A DNA stretch of 64,000 bases from CAVUAA01 sp963739345 (GCA_963739345.1 CAVUAA010000001.1:124001-188000); one strand, 5' to 3'; positions 45,285-53,675 are shown, counted from the first letter of the stretch. Program-made: numbers and translations. The notes: a model not told the origin generated them from the sequence alone.

Positions 45285-45887
45285 CTATTCCTCGATGATT
45301 CCTTGGAGGTAGGGCTTGATCACCTTGTCCATCCTCAGCGGAGTTGCGTAGTTCAGGATATTGTCAACGCTACCTCGCTTTTCCCTCCAGTAGGTTTTAA
45401 GGGACTCGAGCGCAATGTCGAGACCGATCCGGTTGCGAAACTTGAAGCAGTCTACAATGGTACGCTCAGCATTGTAGATGCGAACCCGGACGTTCTCGAA
45501 AACGTGTTCTTCGATTCCGAGATCGAATTGCCCTGTCGCCATCCAGAAGACTCTCACGGGAGGGTGAATCAGTCGCGGGGGGCGGGTTCCTCTCATGCAT
45601 GCCACGTCCACCCGATGGGGGATCTGAGTCGTCAGGTTGTGGAATGCTAGGGCTGACACCATGCAGATGATGCCTCGCGGTGCAGCTGTGGTGACAGTGA
45701 CTAAGTCACCATGATCCTGGGGTTCGAAGCCCACGAGTTGATACAGCCCTCGCTGGATCGGTTGGATCGTCCCGTCGTCCCTGAGGGCGTATAGGGTTCG
45801 GGGGTGAATGCCCAAGCGGAGTGCGTCGGAGGTTCTAAGCATGCCTCCATGCTCGTGGAAGAGGGTGATTGCCCGGTCTTTGGTCAT
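45285..45887 (-). CDS. AbiEi-type antitoxin / transcriptional regulator
   Basis: This 200-residue protein has an N-terminal winged-helix (HEHGGMLRTSDALRLGIHPRTLYALRDDGTIQPIQRGLYQL), followed by the AbiEi C-terminal domain (ERTIVDCFKFRNRIGLDIALESLKTY). AbiEi is the antitoxin of the type IV AbiE toxin-antitoxin system and represses its own promoter by binding inverted repeats. The coding frame is complete. Its toxin partner is degraded. The inverted repeat at 45898-45941, just 11 bases before the start, could be its operator. Confidence 0.9.
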   Translation of the reverse strand: MTKDRAITLFHEHGGMLRTSDALRLGIHPRTLYALRDDGTIQPIQRGLYQLVGFEPQDHGDLVTVTTAAPRGIICMVSALAFHNLTTQIPHRVDVACMRGTRPPRLIHPPVRVFWMATGQFDLGIEEHVFENVRVRIYNAERTIVDCFKFRNRIGLDIALESLKTYWREKRGSVDNILNYATPLRMDKVIKPYLQGIIEE

Positions 45888-45897
45888 CTAGCCTAAG

Positions 45898-45941
45898 GAT
45901 AAAATCGTCGACACTTATTTGCAAGTGTCAACGATTTTATC
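45898..45941. promoter_or_regulatory. 18-bp inverted repeat between the FadL stop and the AbiEi start
   Basis: Arms 45898-45915 and 45924-45941 match at 17 of 18 positions around an 8-base loop. The right arm covers the stop of the FadL-like gene, so it may be its terminator, although the T-run is short. AbiEi antitoxins bind inverted repeats before their own gene, so it may equally be an operator. The two roles cannot be separated from sequence alone. Confidence 0.6.
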
Positions 45942-47079
45942 ACCACAGGTAGGAGTAGGTGAGGGCGGCCACCTTTTGCTCAGATTTGAGCTTGATGTGG
46001 CGGTCAGCAGCGTAGTCGAAGTGGGCGACGTTGTGGTAGAGCTCGTGGATGTAGGCGAGGGAGATTTCGTGGCAGCGGTAGCGGTAGGTGGCACCGACTG
46101 TGAAGTGGTGCTCGATGACGCACTGGTTGATGGCGTTGATGCGGGTTTCAAAGGCGCCGGTCTGGATGTCGCCGTAGTTCCAGCCGGCGCGGAGGGAGAG
46201 GCAGGGAAGGGGGCGCCATTCGCAGCCGAGTTTGGCGGCGAATTGGTCTTTCCAACCAAATCCTGGTCCGTTGTAGGAGCCGTAGGGGCCGATCCGGTTT
46301 TGGTCGTGTTTGAGCATCTTGTTGTCGGCCCACATGATCCGGACGGCGTCGGCTGAGATGAGGAAGGTGGGGGTGCAGTAGAAGGTGGTGCCGAGGCCCC
46401 ACTGAGCGGGGAGGTCGAACTGGCCCCGGTCGGCGATGAAGGAGGCGTAAGGGGATTGGCGAGTCATCCAGGTTTTGGAGCGGTAGGAGAGGCCGAGGGT
46501 CCAGGACTTCAGTAAATGGCCGATCCAGCCGATGGAGAAGCCGGCGCCGGAGGTGAAGCTGGTCCGATGGGTGTTGATGTTTTGGATGCCATCGAAGTTT
46601 AGCCAGGAGAAGCCAACATTGAGGGAGAGGCCAAGGGCGTGGCATCGATGGAGCTTGTAGGCGAGGGAGGGGGAGAGGAGGTAGACTTCGTATTGGGAGG
46701 AGGGGTTGGGATAGGAGACTTTCCAGCCGCCGAGGCGGTAGAAGGCGAGGCCGGCGGTGAGGGAGGGGGTGATGCATTGGTTGATGCCGGCGGAGGGGTA
46801 GTAGCCGTTGGTGGAAGTTGTGTTGCACTCTTCAAAGGCGTTGCCCTGGAAGGGGCGGATCCGGACGTTGGCATGTGAGTGGCGGTATTGGAGCTCAAGG
46901 TCGGCCCGATTGCAGATGTAGGCGGTGCCGGCAGGGTTGTGGGCGACAGCAAAGGTGTCTTGGGGGTAGGCGACGCCGACGCCCCCCATCCCTTGAGAGC
47001 GGGTGCCAACGCCGATCTGTTGGTAGCCGTTGGTGGCGAAGAGGGAGATAGGAAGGAGGAGCAGGAGGAGAATTCTCAA
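45940..47079 (-). CDS. FadL/OmpP1-like outer-membrane protein, second of pair
   Basis: This 379-residue protein has a signal peptide (MRILLLLLLPISLFA). It is followed by NGYQQIGVGTRSQGMGGVGVAYPQDTFAVAHNPAGTA, the N-terminal plug motif of FadL-family porins, and ends in an aromatic beta strand (LTYSYLW). FadL proteins admit hydrophobic compounds through the outer membrane; the substrate is unknown. Its start overlaps the end of the 47076 gene by four bases, so the two are one operon. Confidence 0.9.
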   Translation of the reverse strand: MRILLLLLLPISLFATNGYQQIGVGTRSQGMGGVGVAYPQDTFAVAHNPAGTAYICNRADLELQYRHSHANVRIRPFQGNAFEECNTTSTNGYYPSAGINQCITPSLTAGLAFYRLGGWKVSYPNPSSQYEVYLLSPSLAYKLHRCHALGLSLNVGFSWLNFDGIQNINTHRTSFTSGAGFSIGWIGHLLKSWTLGLSYRSKTWMTRQSPYASFIADRGQFDLPAQWGLGTTFYCTPTFLISADAVRIMWADNKMLKHDQNRIGPYGSYNGPGFGWKDQFAAKLGCEWRPLPCLSLRAGWNYGDIQTGAFETRINAINQCVIEHHFTVGATYRYRCHEISLAYIHELYHNVAHFDYAADRHIKLKSEQKVAALTYSYLW

Positions 47080-48110
47080 AAGAGCCTCCCGTAGGCGATG
47101 CCGGCGGCCTGTTGGTGGGAGAAGCCGTGGACGTAGGCGAGGGAGAGCTCGTTGCAGCCGAGAGAATAGGTGAGGCCGGCGGTGAGGTGGTCGGAGGTGG
47201 TGAGGGGCTCAAGAGGGGTGAGGGGATTAGAGGGGGAGATGGGGCTGTCCCCGTGGTTATAACCCATGCGCAATGTAAGACATGAAATTGGCGTCCAGGC
47301 GGCGCCCGCCTTGACGACGAACTGATTGGACCAACCGAGGCCTGGACCTCGGTTGGATCCAAGGGGTGCTCCGGTGCGCCCATTGCGATAGTAGAGAGAA
47401 TCGCGCCAGAAGAGCTCGAGGATGTCGAGGCCGAGGAGGAGGGAGGGGCTAAGTTGGTAGGTGAGGCCGGCGCCCAGTTCTTGGGGGAGGTGGAGTTCGC
47501 CGCCACCGGGGATGAAGCCGCGGTAGCGGCGCATCTGGGAGACGATGGTGGTGGTCTGGTAGGTGAGGCCGAGGCGGAGGCAATTGCCCAGCTGAGAGAT
47601 CCAGCCAAAGCGTGCGTTGACCCCCCACTCGACCCCTCTCCCTTGGCCTGCGACGCGGCTTGGTTGGACGGATGACTGGTCGAGGATGCGGACCGGCTTG
47701 TCATACCAGCTGAGGACGAAGTTGACGGCGATGCCGAAGCCGTGGCACCGGTTGATTCGCCAGCCCCAGGAGGGGCTGAAGGTGACGGCGCCGTGGGAGG
47801 CGTATGTGTTTTTGCTCGCTCCATAGAGATAGATGGCGCCGCCGAGCGCCTGGTTGCGCCACCAGTCGAGTTTGGCGGCGATTTCAGGCCACCAGATCTC
47901 TTCTAGCCACCAGAGGTCGCCGTCGATCCGGTTGGGGAGAAAGACCAGGTTGGCCGGATTGGCGATTTGTGAGAAGGCGCTCTGCGGATTGGCAATGCCG
48001 ACGCCCCCCATTCCGTTCGCTTTGACACCACGGCCGACTTGCTTGAGGCCGTTGGTGGCCGCGAGGGGAGCTGTGATGAGTAGCGTGACGAGGAGGAGGC
48101 GAGCGATCAT
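47076..48110 (-). CDS. FadL/OmpP1-like outer-membrane protein, first of pair
   Basis: This 344-residue protein starts at ATG 48110, giving signal peptide MIARLLLVTLLITAPLAA, then NGLKQVGRGVKANGMGGVGIANPQSAFSQIANPANLVF, the plug motif shared with the downstream paralogue. The longer frame to 48413 runs into pyk on the other strand and is not credible. Barrel strands such as LRLGLTYQTTTIV and LSLAYVHGFSHQQA follow. It is divergent from pyk, with about 65 bases between the starts. Confidence 0.9.
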   Translation of the reverse strand: MIARLLLVTLLITAPLAATNGLKQVGRGVKANGMGGVGIANPQSAFSQIANPANLVFLPNRIDGDLWWLEEIWWPEIAAKLDWWRNQALGGAIYLYGASKNTYASHGAVTFSPSWGWRINRCHGFGIAVNFVLSWYDKPVRILDQSSVQPSRVAGQGRGVEWGVNARFGWISQLGNCLRLGLTYQTTTIVSQMRRYRGFIPGGGELHLPQELGAGLTYQLSPSLLLGLDILELFWRDSLYYRNGRTGAPLGSNRGPGLGWSNQFVVKAGAAWTPISCLTLRMGYNHGDSPISPSNPLTPLEPLTTSDHLTAGLTYSLGCNELSLAYVHGFSHQQAAGIAYGRLF

Positions 48111-48174
48111 AATCGGTTGTATGTAGGTGAAAGATGCATTCAATTCAATGGTTGACTCTGCTATGGAAGGAGCT

Positions 48175-49935
48175 ATGCGCATTCGCACCAAGATAGTCTG
48201 CACCATCGGCCCCGCCTGCTCAACCCTCGATAAGATGATCGCACTCATCGATGCGGGGATGAGCGTGGCGCGGATGAACTTCAGCCACGCCAACCATGAG
48301 CAGCATCGAGAGTGGATTGAGATGCTCAAAGAGGCGCGCAAGCGGACCGGCAAACCCCTTGCGATCATGCTCGACACAAAGGGGCCCGAAATTCGGGTGG
48401 GCCATCTCGACACACCGGTGCAGGTAAAGCCTGGGCAGATTGTGACGCTGGTCCCCGGGATGGTGGCGGAGGGGAATCAGATCCCTGTCATCCCCGAGAC
48501 AGTGCTTGGCAGCTTGACGAAGGGGACGACGGTTCTCTTTGACGACGGCTACATCACCTCGCAGGTGGTAGGCATCGGCGCTGACAAGCTGCAAGTGGAG
48601 ATCATCAACGAGGGGGAGATCCGTTCAGGGAAGGGGATCAACATCCCCAACGTCGACCTCAACATGCCCCTCATCACCGACCGCGACATCTCCGACATTC
48701 AATTTGGTTGCCTGTGCGACGTCGACATGGTGGCCGCCAGTTTCATCGTTGGTCCCGAGCAGATTTTGCAGATCCGCAAGATGCTTCATGAGGCTGGAAA
48801 GTCGGAGACGCAGGTGATCGCCAAGATCGAAACCGCCCGCGGGGTGGAGAATTTCGACCAGATTCTCCAGGTGGTTGATGGGATCATGATTGCCCGCGGC
48901 GACCTCGGCGTTGAAATGCCGCTGGCCAAAGTTCCAGGTCTCCAGAAGATGATGATTCGCAAGTGTCACGAGGCCGGCAAGCCCTCTATTGTCGCCACCC
49001 AAATGCTCGAGTCGATGATGGTGAGCAGCCGCCCAACTCGTGCAGAGGCGTCAGATGTGGCTAACGGCATCTTCGACAGCGCCTCCGCCGTCATGCTTTC
49101 TGGTGAGACCGCCGCCGGCAAATACCCCATCGAGGCGGCCCAGATGATGCACGACATCGTCGTCGAGGCTGAAAGTGAGTTTGACTATGAAGAATTTTTT
49201 CTTCGCGCACGCGTCCGCGAAACGCAAGACATTCCCTCCTCCGTCGCCATTGCCACCCTTCGCACCGCGTTTGCCGCCGGCGCAAAAGCGATCTTCTGCA
49301 TCAGCACTGGTGGCACCACCCCCCGCCTCATCTCCCAGCTCCGCCCCGACGTTCCGATCCTCGCTCTCACTCATTCCGAGAAGGTCTACCACCAGCTCGC
49401 CTTCGAATGGGGCATTGTCCCCATCTACTCAGAGCCTCATCCCACTATGCAAGACGCCTTTCAGGCGATCAGCAAGTGGGCGCTCGAGCACGATTATGTC
49501 CGCTACGGCGACCTCGTTGTCCTCACCGCCGGCGTCCCCTACGGCATCGCCGGCACCACCAATATGATGATTGTTCAGAGCATTGGCGACGTCGCCGTCC
49601 GCGGCTACGGCGGCTACGGCCGCAAGACCTACGGACAGGTTTCTATCGTCTACGATCCGAAAGCTGCTATCCGCGACAACCTCTCTGACTGCATCATCGT
49701 CCTCACCCAGGTCTCCGACGAAGCACTCCCTCTCCTCAAACGCTCAAAAGGGGTGATCCTCCAAAACCACCCCGACGACCTCGAGTCAGAGCGCTATCTC
49801 CTCCTCGTCGCCAAGGCGCACGACCTCCCCGTCATTGTTGGCGCCACCAGCGCCACCACCCTCCTTCGTGAGGACGAAGCGGTCACCCTCGACCCCCAAA
49901 ACCATGTGGTTTACCGGGGCAAGCTCACTGCTTGA
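48175..49935 (+). CDS. pyk: pyruvate kinase with C-terminal PEP-utiliser-like domain
   Basis: This 586-residue enzyme makes pyruvate and ATP from PEP. The N-terminus TKIVCTIGPACSTLDKMIALIDAGMSVARMNFSHA, active-site MVAASFIVGPEQI and AKIETARGVENFDQIL are typical. The last ~105 residues (from about 480) form the extra mobile-domain found in Bacillus-type enzymes and absent from the shorter C. trachomatis form. I chose ATG 48175 since homologues begin here; ATG 48163 or 48127 are possible. In C. trachomatis, pyk also neighbours uvrA. Confidence 0.95.
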   Translation: MRIRTKIVCTIGPACSTLDKMIALIDAGMSVARMNFSHANHEQHREWIEMLKEARKRTGKPLAIMLDTKGPEIRVGHLDTPVQVKPGQIVTLVPGMVAEGNQIPVIPETVLGSLTKGTTVLFDDGYITSQVVGIGADKLQVEIINEGEIRSGKGINIPNVDLNMPLITDRDISDIQFGCLCDVDMVAASFIVGPEQILQIRKMLHEAGKSETQVIAKIETARGVENFDQILQVVDGIMIARGDLGVEMPLAKVPGLQKMMIRKCHEAGKPSIVATQMLESMMVSSRPTRAEASDVANGIFDSASAVMLSGETAAGKYPIEAAQMMHDIVVEAESEFDYEEFFLRARVRETQDIPSSVAIATLRTAFAAGAKAIFCISTGGTTPRLISQLRPDVPILALTHSEKVYHQLAFEWGIVPIYSEPHPTMQDAFQAISKWALEHDYVRYGDLVVLTAGVPYGIAGTTNMMIVQSIGDVAVRGYGGYGRKTYGQVSIVYDPKAAIRDNLSDCIIVLTQVSDEALPLLKRSKGVILQNHPDDLESERYLLLVAKAHDLPVIVGATSATTLLREDEAVTLDPQNHVVYRGKLTA

Positions 49936-50250
49936 TTTAGTCAGTGAGGTTGTCCACCCTTTGTTGACCTGCTTCGACTCGCTCCTATCTAGCTTAAAAT
50001 CAGATGCCTAGCAGGGTGGTGTTATATAATGCTGCCGATTAACAATATATTTTTAGAATATTTACATAGTCTTGTCAATATCATGTTATGATGATAGCAG
50101 TTAATAACAGCAGGGAGTGTGCAAATGTCGGAACAAGTGAACAAGAAGGATTGCGGCGGAGTCATAGACGGGTGGACCTTGAACAAAGCAGAGAAAGGAG
50201 AAATCCTGTCCCTAGTCAACAATGTGGTCAACAAAAAGGTTGCGGAAGCG

Positions 50251-51311
50251 GGCGTGTTGCAAAAATAGGATAGGGTCCGGATCCGAGCCGTTTCGCTTAA
50301 CTTCTTAGAGCCATCATTTCGTTCAGAACGAACATTTTCACTCCTATTTCAATCACCTGATTCTTAGGTTTCCGAGCCCTGATACTGGATCCGGTTAGCG
50401 CTTTTATACGGTGCATGCAGGTCTCTACAAGGGAACGACGGTGGTACCCCACCTCCTTTTTCCAACGACGTTTGCCCCGTTTCTGATCCCTGATTCGGTC
50501 GATCGCTTCGTCTCTTGCCCGAAGGAAAGGGAGCCCGGATTTCCGGGCTCCCTTTCTTGGGGGTATGGTCGGCTTTGCACCTCGACGGTGGATTGCTTCG
50601 TAACAGTCTTGAGCGTCATAGGCTCCATCGCCAATCACTTCAGCAATCTCTCCATCAATAGCATCGAGAAGACCCGGCAACGCCTGAGAGTCACCGAAAT
50701 TCTTGTCGCTGATTGATGCCACAACAATCTGCTGCGTCTCAACACACATGCCAATATGAATCTTCTTCCAGCCTCTGTGATAGCTGGGGCCATGCTTACG
50801 AGCTTGCCATTCTCCCTCTCCGTAGGTCTTGAGGCCTGTAGAGTCAAAGACAACGTGCAGAGGTCCTTTACGGCGGATCCCTGCTGGCAGCCTCACGCTC
50901 TGCGCTCGTCTGCAAATCGTCGTGTAATCAGGACAAACACATTCCGAATCCATGAGTTTGAGAACATCTCTCATGAGTCCCTGCAGCTGCCTAAATGCAC
51001 ACCCGTAAACGACTCTCACAATCATTAGAGCCTGGATGGCCTGGCGGGAATAGATAGCAGGGCGCCCTCTGGCGCCCTCCTGATCTGAGTACCAAGATTT
51101 CTGCGGGACAATCCTTGATCCAGAAAATAATGCTTCCCTGATTGACCAATGCTTGGTTAGACTTGGACCAATTTCTGGCGCGTTTACGTGTCATCTTTAG
51201 ACTCCTGGGCTTTCGTCAGCAAAGGAGTCTATTTCATTTCAGGACTAGCTATCAAGATCTTGGTTAGGAGCAATCAGCCGGCGGCGGCCGGCTGATTAAT
51301 GCAACACGACC
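50251..51311 (-). mobile_element. IS5-family (IS903-group) element, copy 2
   Basis: The element is 1061 bp, close to IS903 (1057). Termini are GGCGTGTTGCAAAAATAGG at the left and the reverse of GGTCGTGTTGCATTAATCAG at the right, resembling the IS903 terminal repeat. A perfect 9-base target duplication GCGGAAGCG flanks it (50242-50250 and 51312-51320). A 10-base perfect palindrome lies just inside the right end. The transposase inside is frameshifted, so the element is probably immobile unless complemented. Confidence 0.9.
50297..51194 (-). pseudogene. IS5/IS903-group transposase, copy 2, frameshifted
   Basis: The gene starts at ATG 51194 (MTRKRARNWSKSNQALVNQG, the start of copy 1). After IIFWIKD the frame runs into non-homologous sequence and stops at 50991. 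The rest (50297-51025) reads on in another frame from WYSDQEGARGRPAIYSRQAIQALMIV. A one-base indel at about 51105-51120 explains this. The DDE residues are all preserved in the second frame (VFDSTGL, GDGAYDAQD, RRSLVETCMHR). Its N-terminal part is therefore separated from an intact catalytic domain. Confidence 0.85.
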
Positions 51312-52419
51312 GCGGAAGCGGTCAAGGCCTTAAAAGAAGAAAACCGCCTGCCCGACCAAGGTAAAGCGCTCCCGATTGATCCGGAAAGAGTCACGCAGGA
51401 TACGGAACAAATTGAGCAGCTTAAGAGAACAAATAAGAAGCTTACAGCCGACCGTAAGAACCTTGTTGATAATGTAGCCAGCTTGAAAATCCAGCTTATC
51501 CAAGAGAGGGGGTTTTTCTGTGGCCAGGACGATTGGTGCGAGGCCTCGTGGAAGAAGATGAAGGACAAGGACCAGCTGGTTGTAGCGCTGGACGAGGAGA
51601 GTTTCTTGAGCAAAGCAGTGAACTGTTCTATTAGGTTCTTCACTAAAGACGGAAAAAAACAGTATAGTGTGGTCACACAAGGTGGAAAGTATATTGCTTT
51701 TGTGCTGCCGACCGGGAGCAATAGTTCCGTTAAATATGAACACATCACCAAGGATATGGAAGAGCAGTTTGTGTGGAGGGTTTGGGGATACCAGAATGGA
51801 GCGTGTGACTTCAGCGCTATCTTCCGCTCCAAAAATGAAGGAAACCTCACTGACTTATTCAACAGGGTTCGCTCCATTAAGAGTGTTGTGTACATGCGGG
51901 GAATGGTTGGTGAGAGGCAAATCGACGACTTGCCGTTTTACGGGAAGTTACATGAGTCGCTGAGCGATTGTAACATCGAGCTCAAGGTGTTGGATGAGAA
52001 GAAGCTGCCGGAAGAGGAAGAGTTTGTCATTCTTGCCCTCTACACCCAAGCTCCATTAGGGATTCCAGAAGAGGAGATGTGGGAAAAATGGGTGGCTCAT
52101 GCGCATAGTTTGTGTGGTGGAAACGCGGTGTGGGTCGTATTGAAGAACGAAGACTACACACACACCATTAGGCGGAACGCTCTGAAGCAGAGTGGGGTGT
52201 TGATGCGAAAGGCGAAGAACAAGCAGGTGCCCGACTTACTTAGGATAACTTGTAAGAGTGGGTATGTGGTCGATGACAATATCATAAAACAGATGGCAAG
52301 AGATGTCATCAGGCTAGCGTTGGCACTAGAAACGGAAAAGAGCGCCAAGAAGTAGTGCATGCTCCCTAAATTCCAGCATGTCAATGGCGTCAACTTAAGC
52401 CAACGCATAGGGTCACACA

Positions 52420-52466
52420 TGGGGTAGAGTAGGGGAGGGCAATCGGCCCTCCCCTACTCTACCCCA
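52420..52466. repeat. 20-bp perfect hairpin downstream of the split gene
   Basis: Arms 52420-52439 and 52447-52466 are perfect 20-base reverse complements around a 7-base loop. It lies between the split gene (ending 52355) and the convergent pseudogene ending at 52479. It may be a bidirectional terminator or a REP-type repeat; there is no T-run. Confidence 0.8.
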
Positions 52467-52478
52467 GATGATCTCAAG

Positions 52479-52928
52479 TCAGTATGCTCTATTCGTCGTA
52501 GACCTTGTGGCGGCTGCAGTAGCGCTGCCGATGCCGGTTGTTGAGGCAAGGTGGGCGTTGCGTGCGGAAGTGCCACCAACAAATCCGGTCAGCGCCATGC
52601 CCAGGCCAGCAAACGTCATGAGTCCGGGCCGAGCCCAGCTGCTGTCGTCTACACTGGGGTCACCGTGTTGGCCAAAAATGGCTCCTTTGATGCCTGCGCC
52701 CAGGTATTTTGCCAGCGTTCCTTCAGTTTTCACATACTTCCACGATGCGTACATGGCAAAAGCACACACAACAAACCCGCCGAGCCACTACTGAGCTTTG
52801 CTCGAGTTGCGCTTGTAGGCGTTGACGGCTTGGTCCGTACCAGCTTTGTATAATTGAGGATCGCGAATCGTTTTTGAGACGTGACAGAATGAACCACGCC
52901 CGCGCAGCGAACACATTGGATTAAGCAT
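52479..52928 (-). pseudogene. bilobed membrane protein gene with an internal TAG
   Basis: The start at 52928 has AAGGAG eight bases before it. The frame reads MLNPMCSLRGRGSF to KRNSSKAQ and then hits TAG at 52790-52788. The same frame continues as WLGGFVVCAFAMYASWKYVKTEGTLAKYLGAGIKGAIFG to 52479. The two pieces make a 149-codon gene with one nonsense codon. The later part has two hydrophobic segments (WLGGFVVCAFAMYASW and LMTFAGLGMALTGFVGG), like other small membrane proteins in the window. A good promoter precedes it. No amber suppression machinery is visible here. Confidence 0.75.
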
Positions 52929-52965
52929 GTACATTCTCCTTCTGTTTATTCGGTTTGTAGAAGAA

Positions 52966-52994
52966 ATGATACCTGTTGGCTGGTTATTTGTCTA
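52966..52994 (-). promoter_or_regulatory. promoter for the 52928 gene
   Basis: On the minus strand TAGACA (52994-52989) and TATCAT (52971-52966) are 17 bases apart, each one base from consensus. The ATG lies 38 bases downstream. This supports the disrupted gene having been expressed. Confidence 0.7.
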
Positions 52995-53006
52995 TCATTG
53001 AATATT

Positions 53007-53675
53007 TTAGCTTGCCCCGAGAAGGGTGAGGGCTGCGAGGGCGGCGGTGTCGGTGCGGAGGGTATTGCGGTGGAGGCGGATGGGGGTTGCGCCGAGGGTG
53101 GTGAGGTGGGTGATTTCTTGGGGGGTGAAGCCCGACTCGGGGCCGATGAAGATGCAGGCGGGGGAGGTGGGTTGAAGGGGTTTGGTGGCGCCTAGATCGG
53201 CGATGAAGGAGGGGGCGGGGAGGGTGGTCCAGTCGAGGAGGGGAGGGCGGAGTTCGAGGGTGGGAAGGTGGAGGCGGCCCGACTGTTTGAGGGCGGAGAT
53301 GATGACTGAGTGGGCGCGGGGGAGAGAGGTTGTGGTGCGCTCGGACCGTTGGCCGGGGAAGAGGAGGAAGGTGGTGGCGCCAAGTTCGGTTCCCTTCTCG
53401 AGGATGGTGGCGAGACGGGGGGAGCGGGGGAGCGCTTGGGCGAGGATGAGGGGGACGTCGGGGGGTTCTGTGTGGAAGGAGGTGGGGGTGAGGTAAGCTT
53501 CCCGTTTGGAGAGGGTATCTAGGGTTGCGGTGGCAAGGTGGCCGCGGCCGTCAACGAGCTCGACGGTGTCGCCGGGCTGCGCCCGCATGACGCGGGTGAG
53601 GTGTTGGAATTCGGGGCCGGTGAGGGTGACGGGCTGAGTGAGGTCGGAGTCGGTGAAGTAGCGGCTAGCTGGCAA
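53007..53675 (-). CDS. rsmE: 16S rRNA (uracil-1498-N3)-methyltransferase
   Basis: This 222-residue SPOUT-type enzyme methylates U1498 in helix 44 of 16S rRNA. The N-terminal PUA-like part starts MPASRYFTDSDL. The SPOUT knot is recognised by FIGPESGFTPQEI and LHRNTLRTDTAALAAL at the C-terminus, where S-adenosylmethionine binds. The start is a TTG at 53675 overlapping the glycosyltransferase gene by 11 bases, so it is the last gene of the cdaA-ybbR-glycosyltransferase-rsmE series. Length is slightly short but normal for the family. Confidence 0.92.
   Translation of the reverse strand: MPASRYFTDSDLTQPVTLTGPEFQHLTRVMRAQPGDTVELVDGRGHLATATLDTLSKREAYLTPTSFHTEPPDVPLILAQALPRSPRLATILEKGTELGATTFLLFPGQRSERTTTSLPRAHSVIISALKQSGRLHLPTLELRPPLLDWTTLPAPSFIADLGATKPLQPTSPACIFIGPESGFTPQEITHLTTLGATPIRLHRNTLRTDTAALAALTLLGAS

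Larger units (their letters stand above)
50125..52355 (+). pseudogene. hypothetical gene split by an IS903-group element
   Basis: The 5' part runs from ATG 50125 (GGGAG seven bases before) through codon 42 at 50250. The 3' part resumes at 51321 and runs to 52355. Removing the element (50251-51311) and one 9-base target duplication joins them exactly in frame as NNVVNKKVAEAVKALKEENRLPD, giving a 386-residue protein. It has a helical/coiled-coil first third (IEQLKRTNKKLTADRKNLVDNV) and a mixed alpha/beta remainder of no known family. No signal peptide or membrane span is seen. The rejoined frame is strong evidence that this was a gene before the insertion. Confidence 0.85.

Noticed and set aside
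46148..46828. Long minus-strand frame rich in proline and arginine within the FadL gene
   Set aside because: Composition is typical of an out-of-frame reading of GC-rich coding DNA; the FadL frame has signal peptide and motifs.
48111..48413. N-terminal extension of the FadL-like gene
   Set aside because: It is antisense to the highly conserved start of pyk; a signal peptide begins at 48110.
50069..50090. Promoter for the split gene
   Set aside because: TTGTCA and TATGAT are present but their spacing is only about 10 bases.
52788..52790. Recoded amber codon (pyrrolysine)
   Set aside because: No pyrrolysine machinery is visible here and no other in-frame TAG was found; a nonsense mutation is simpler.
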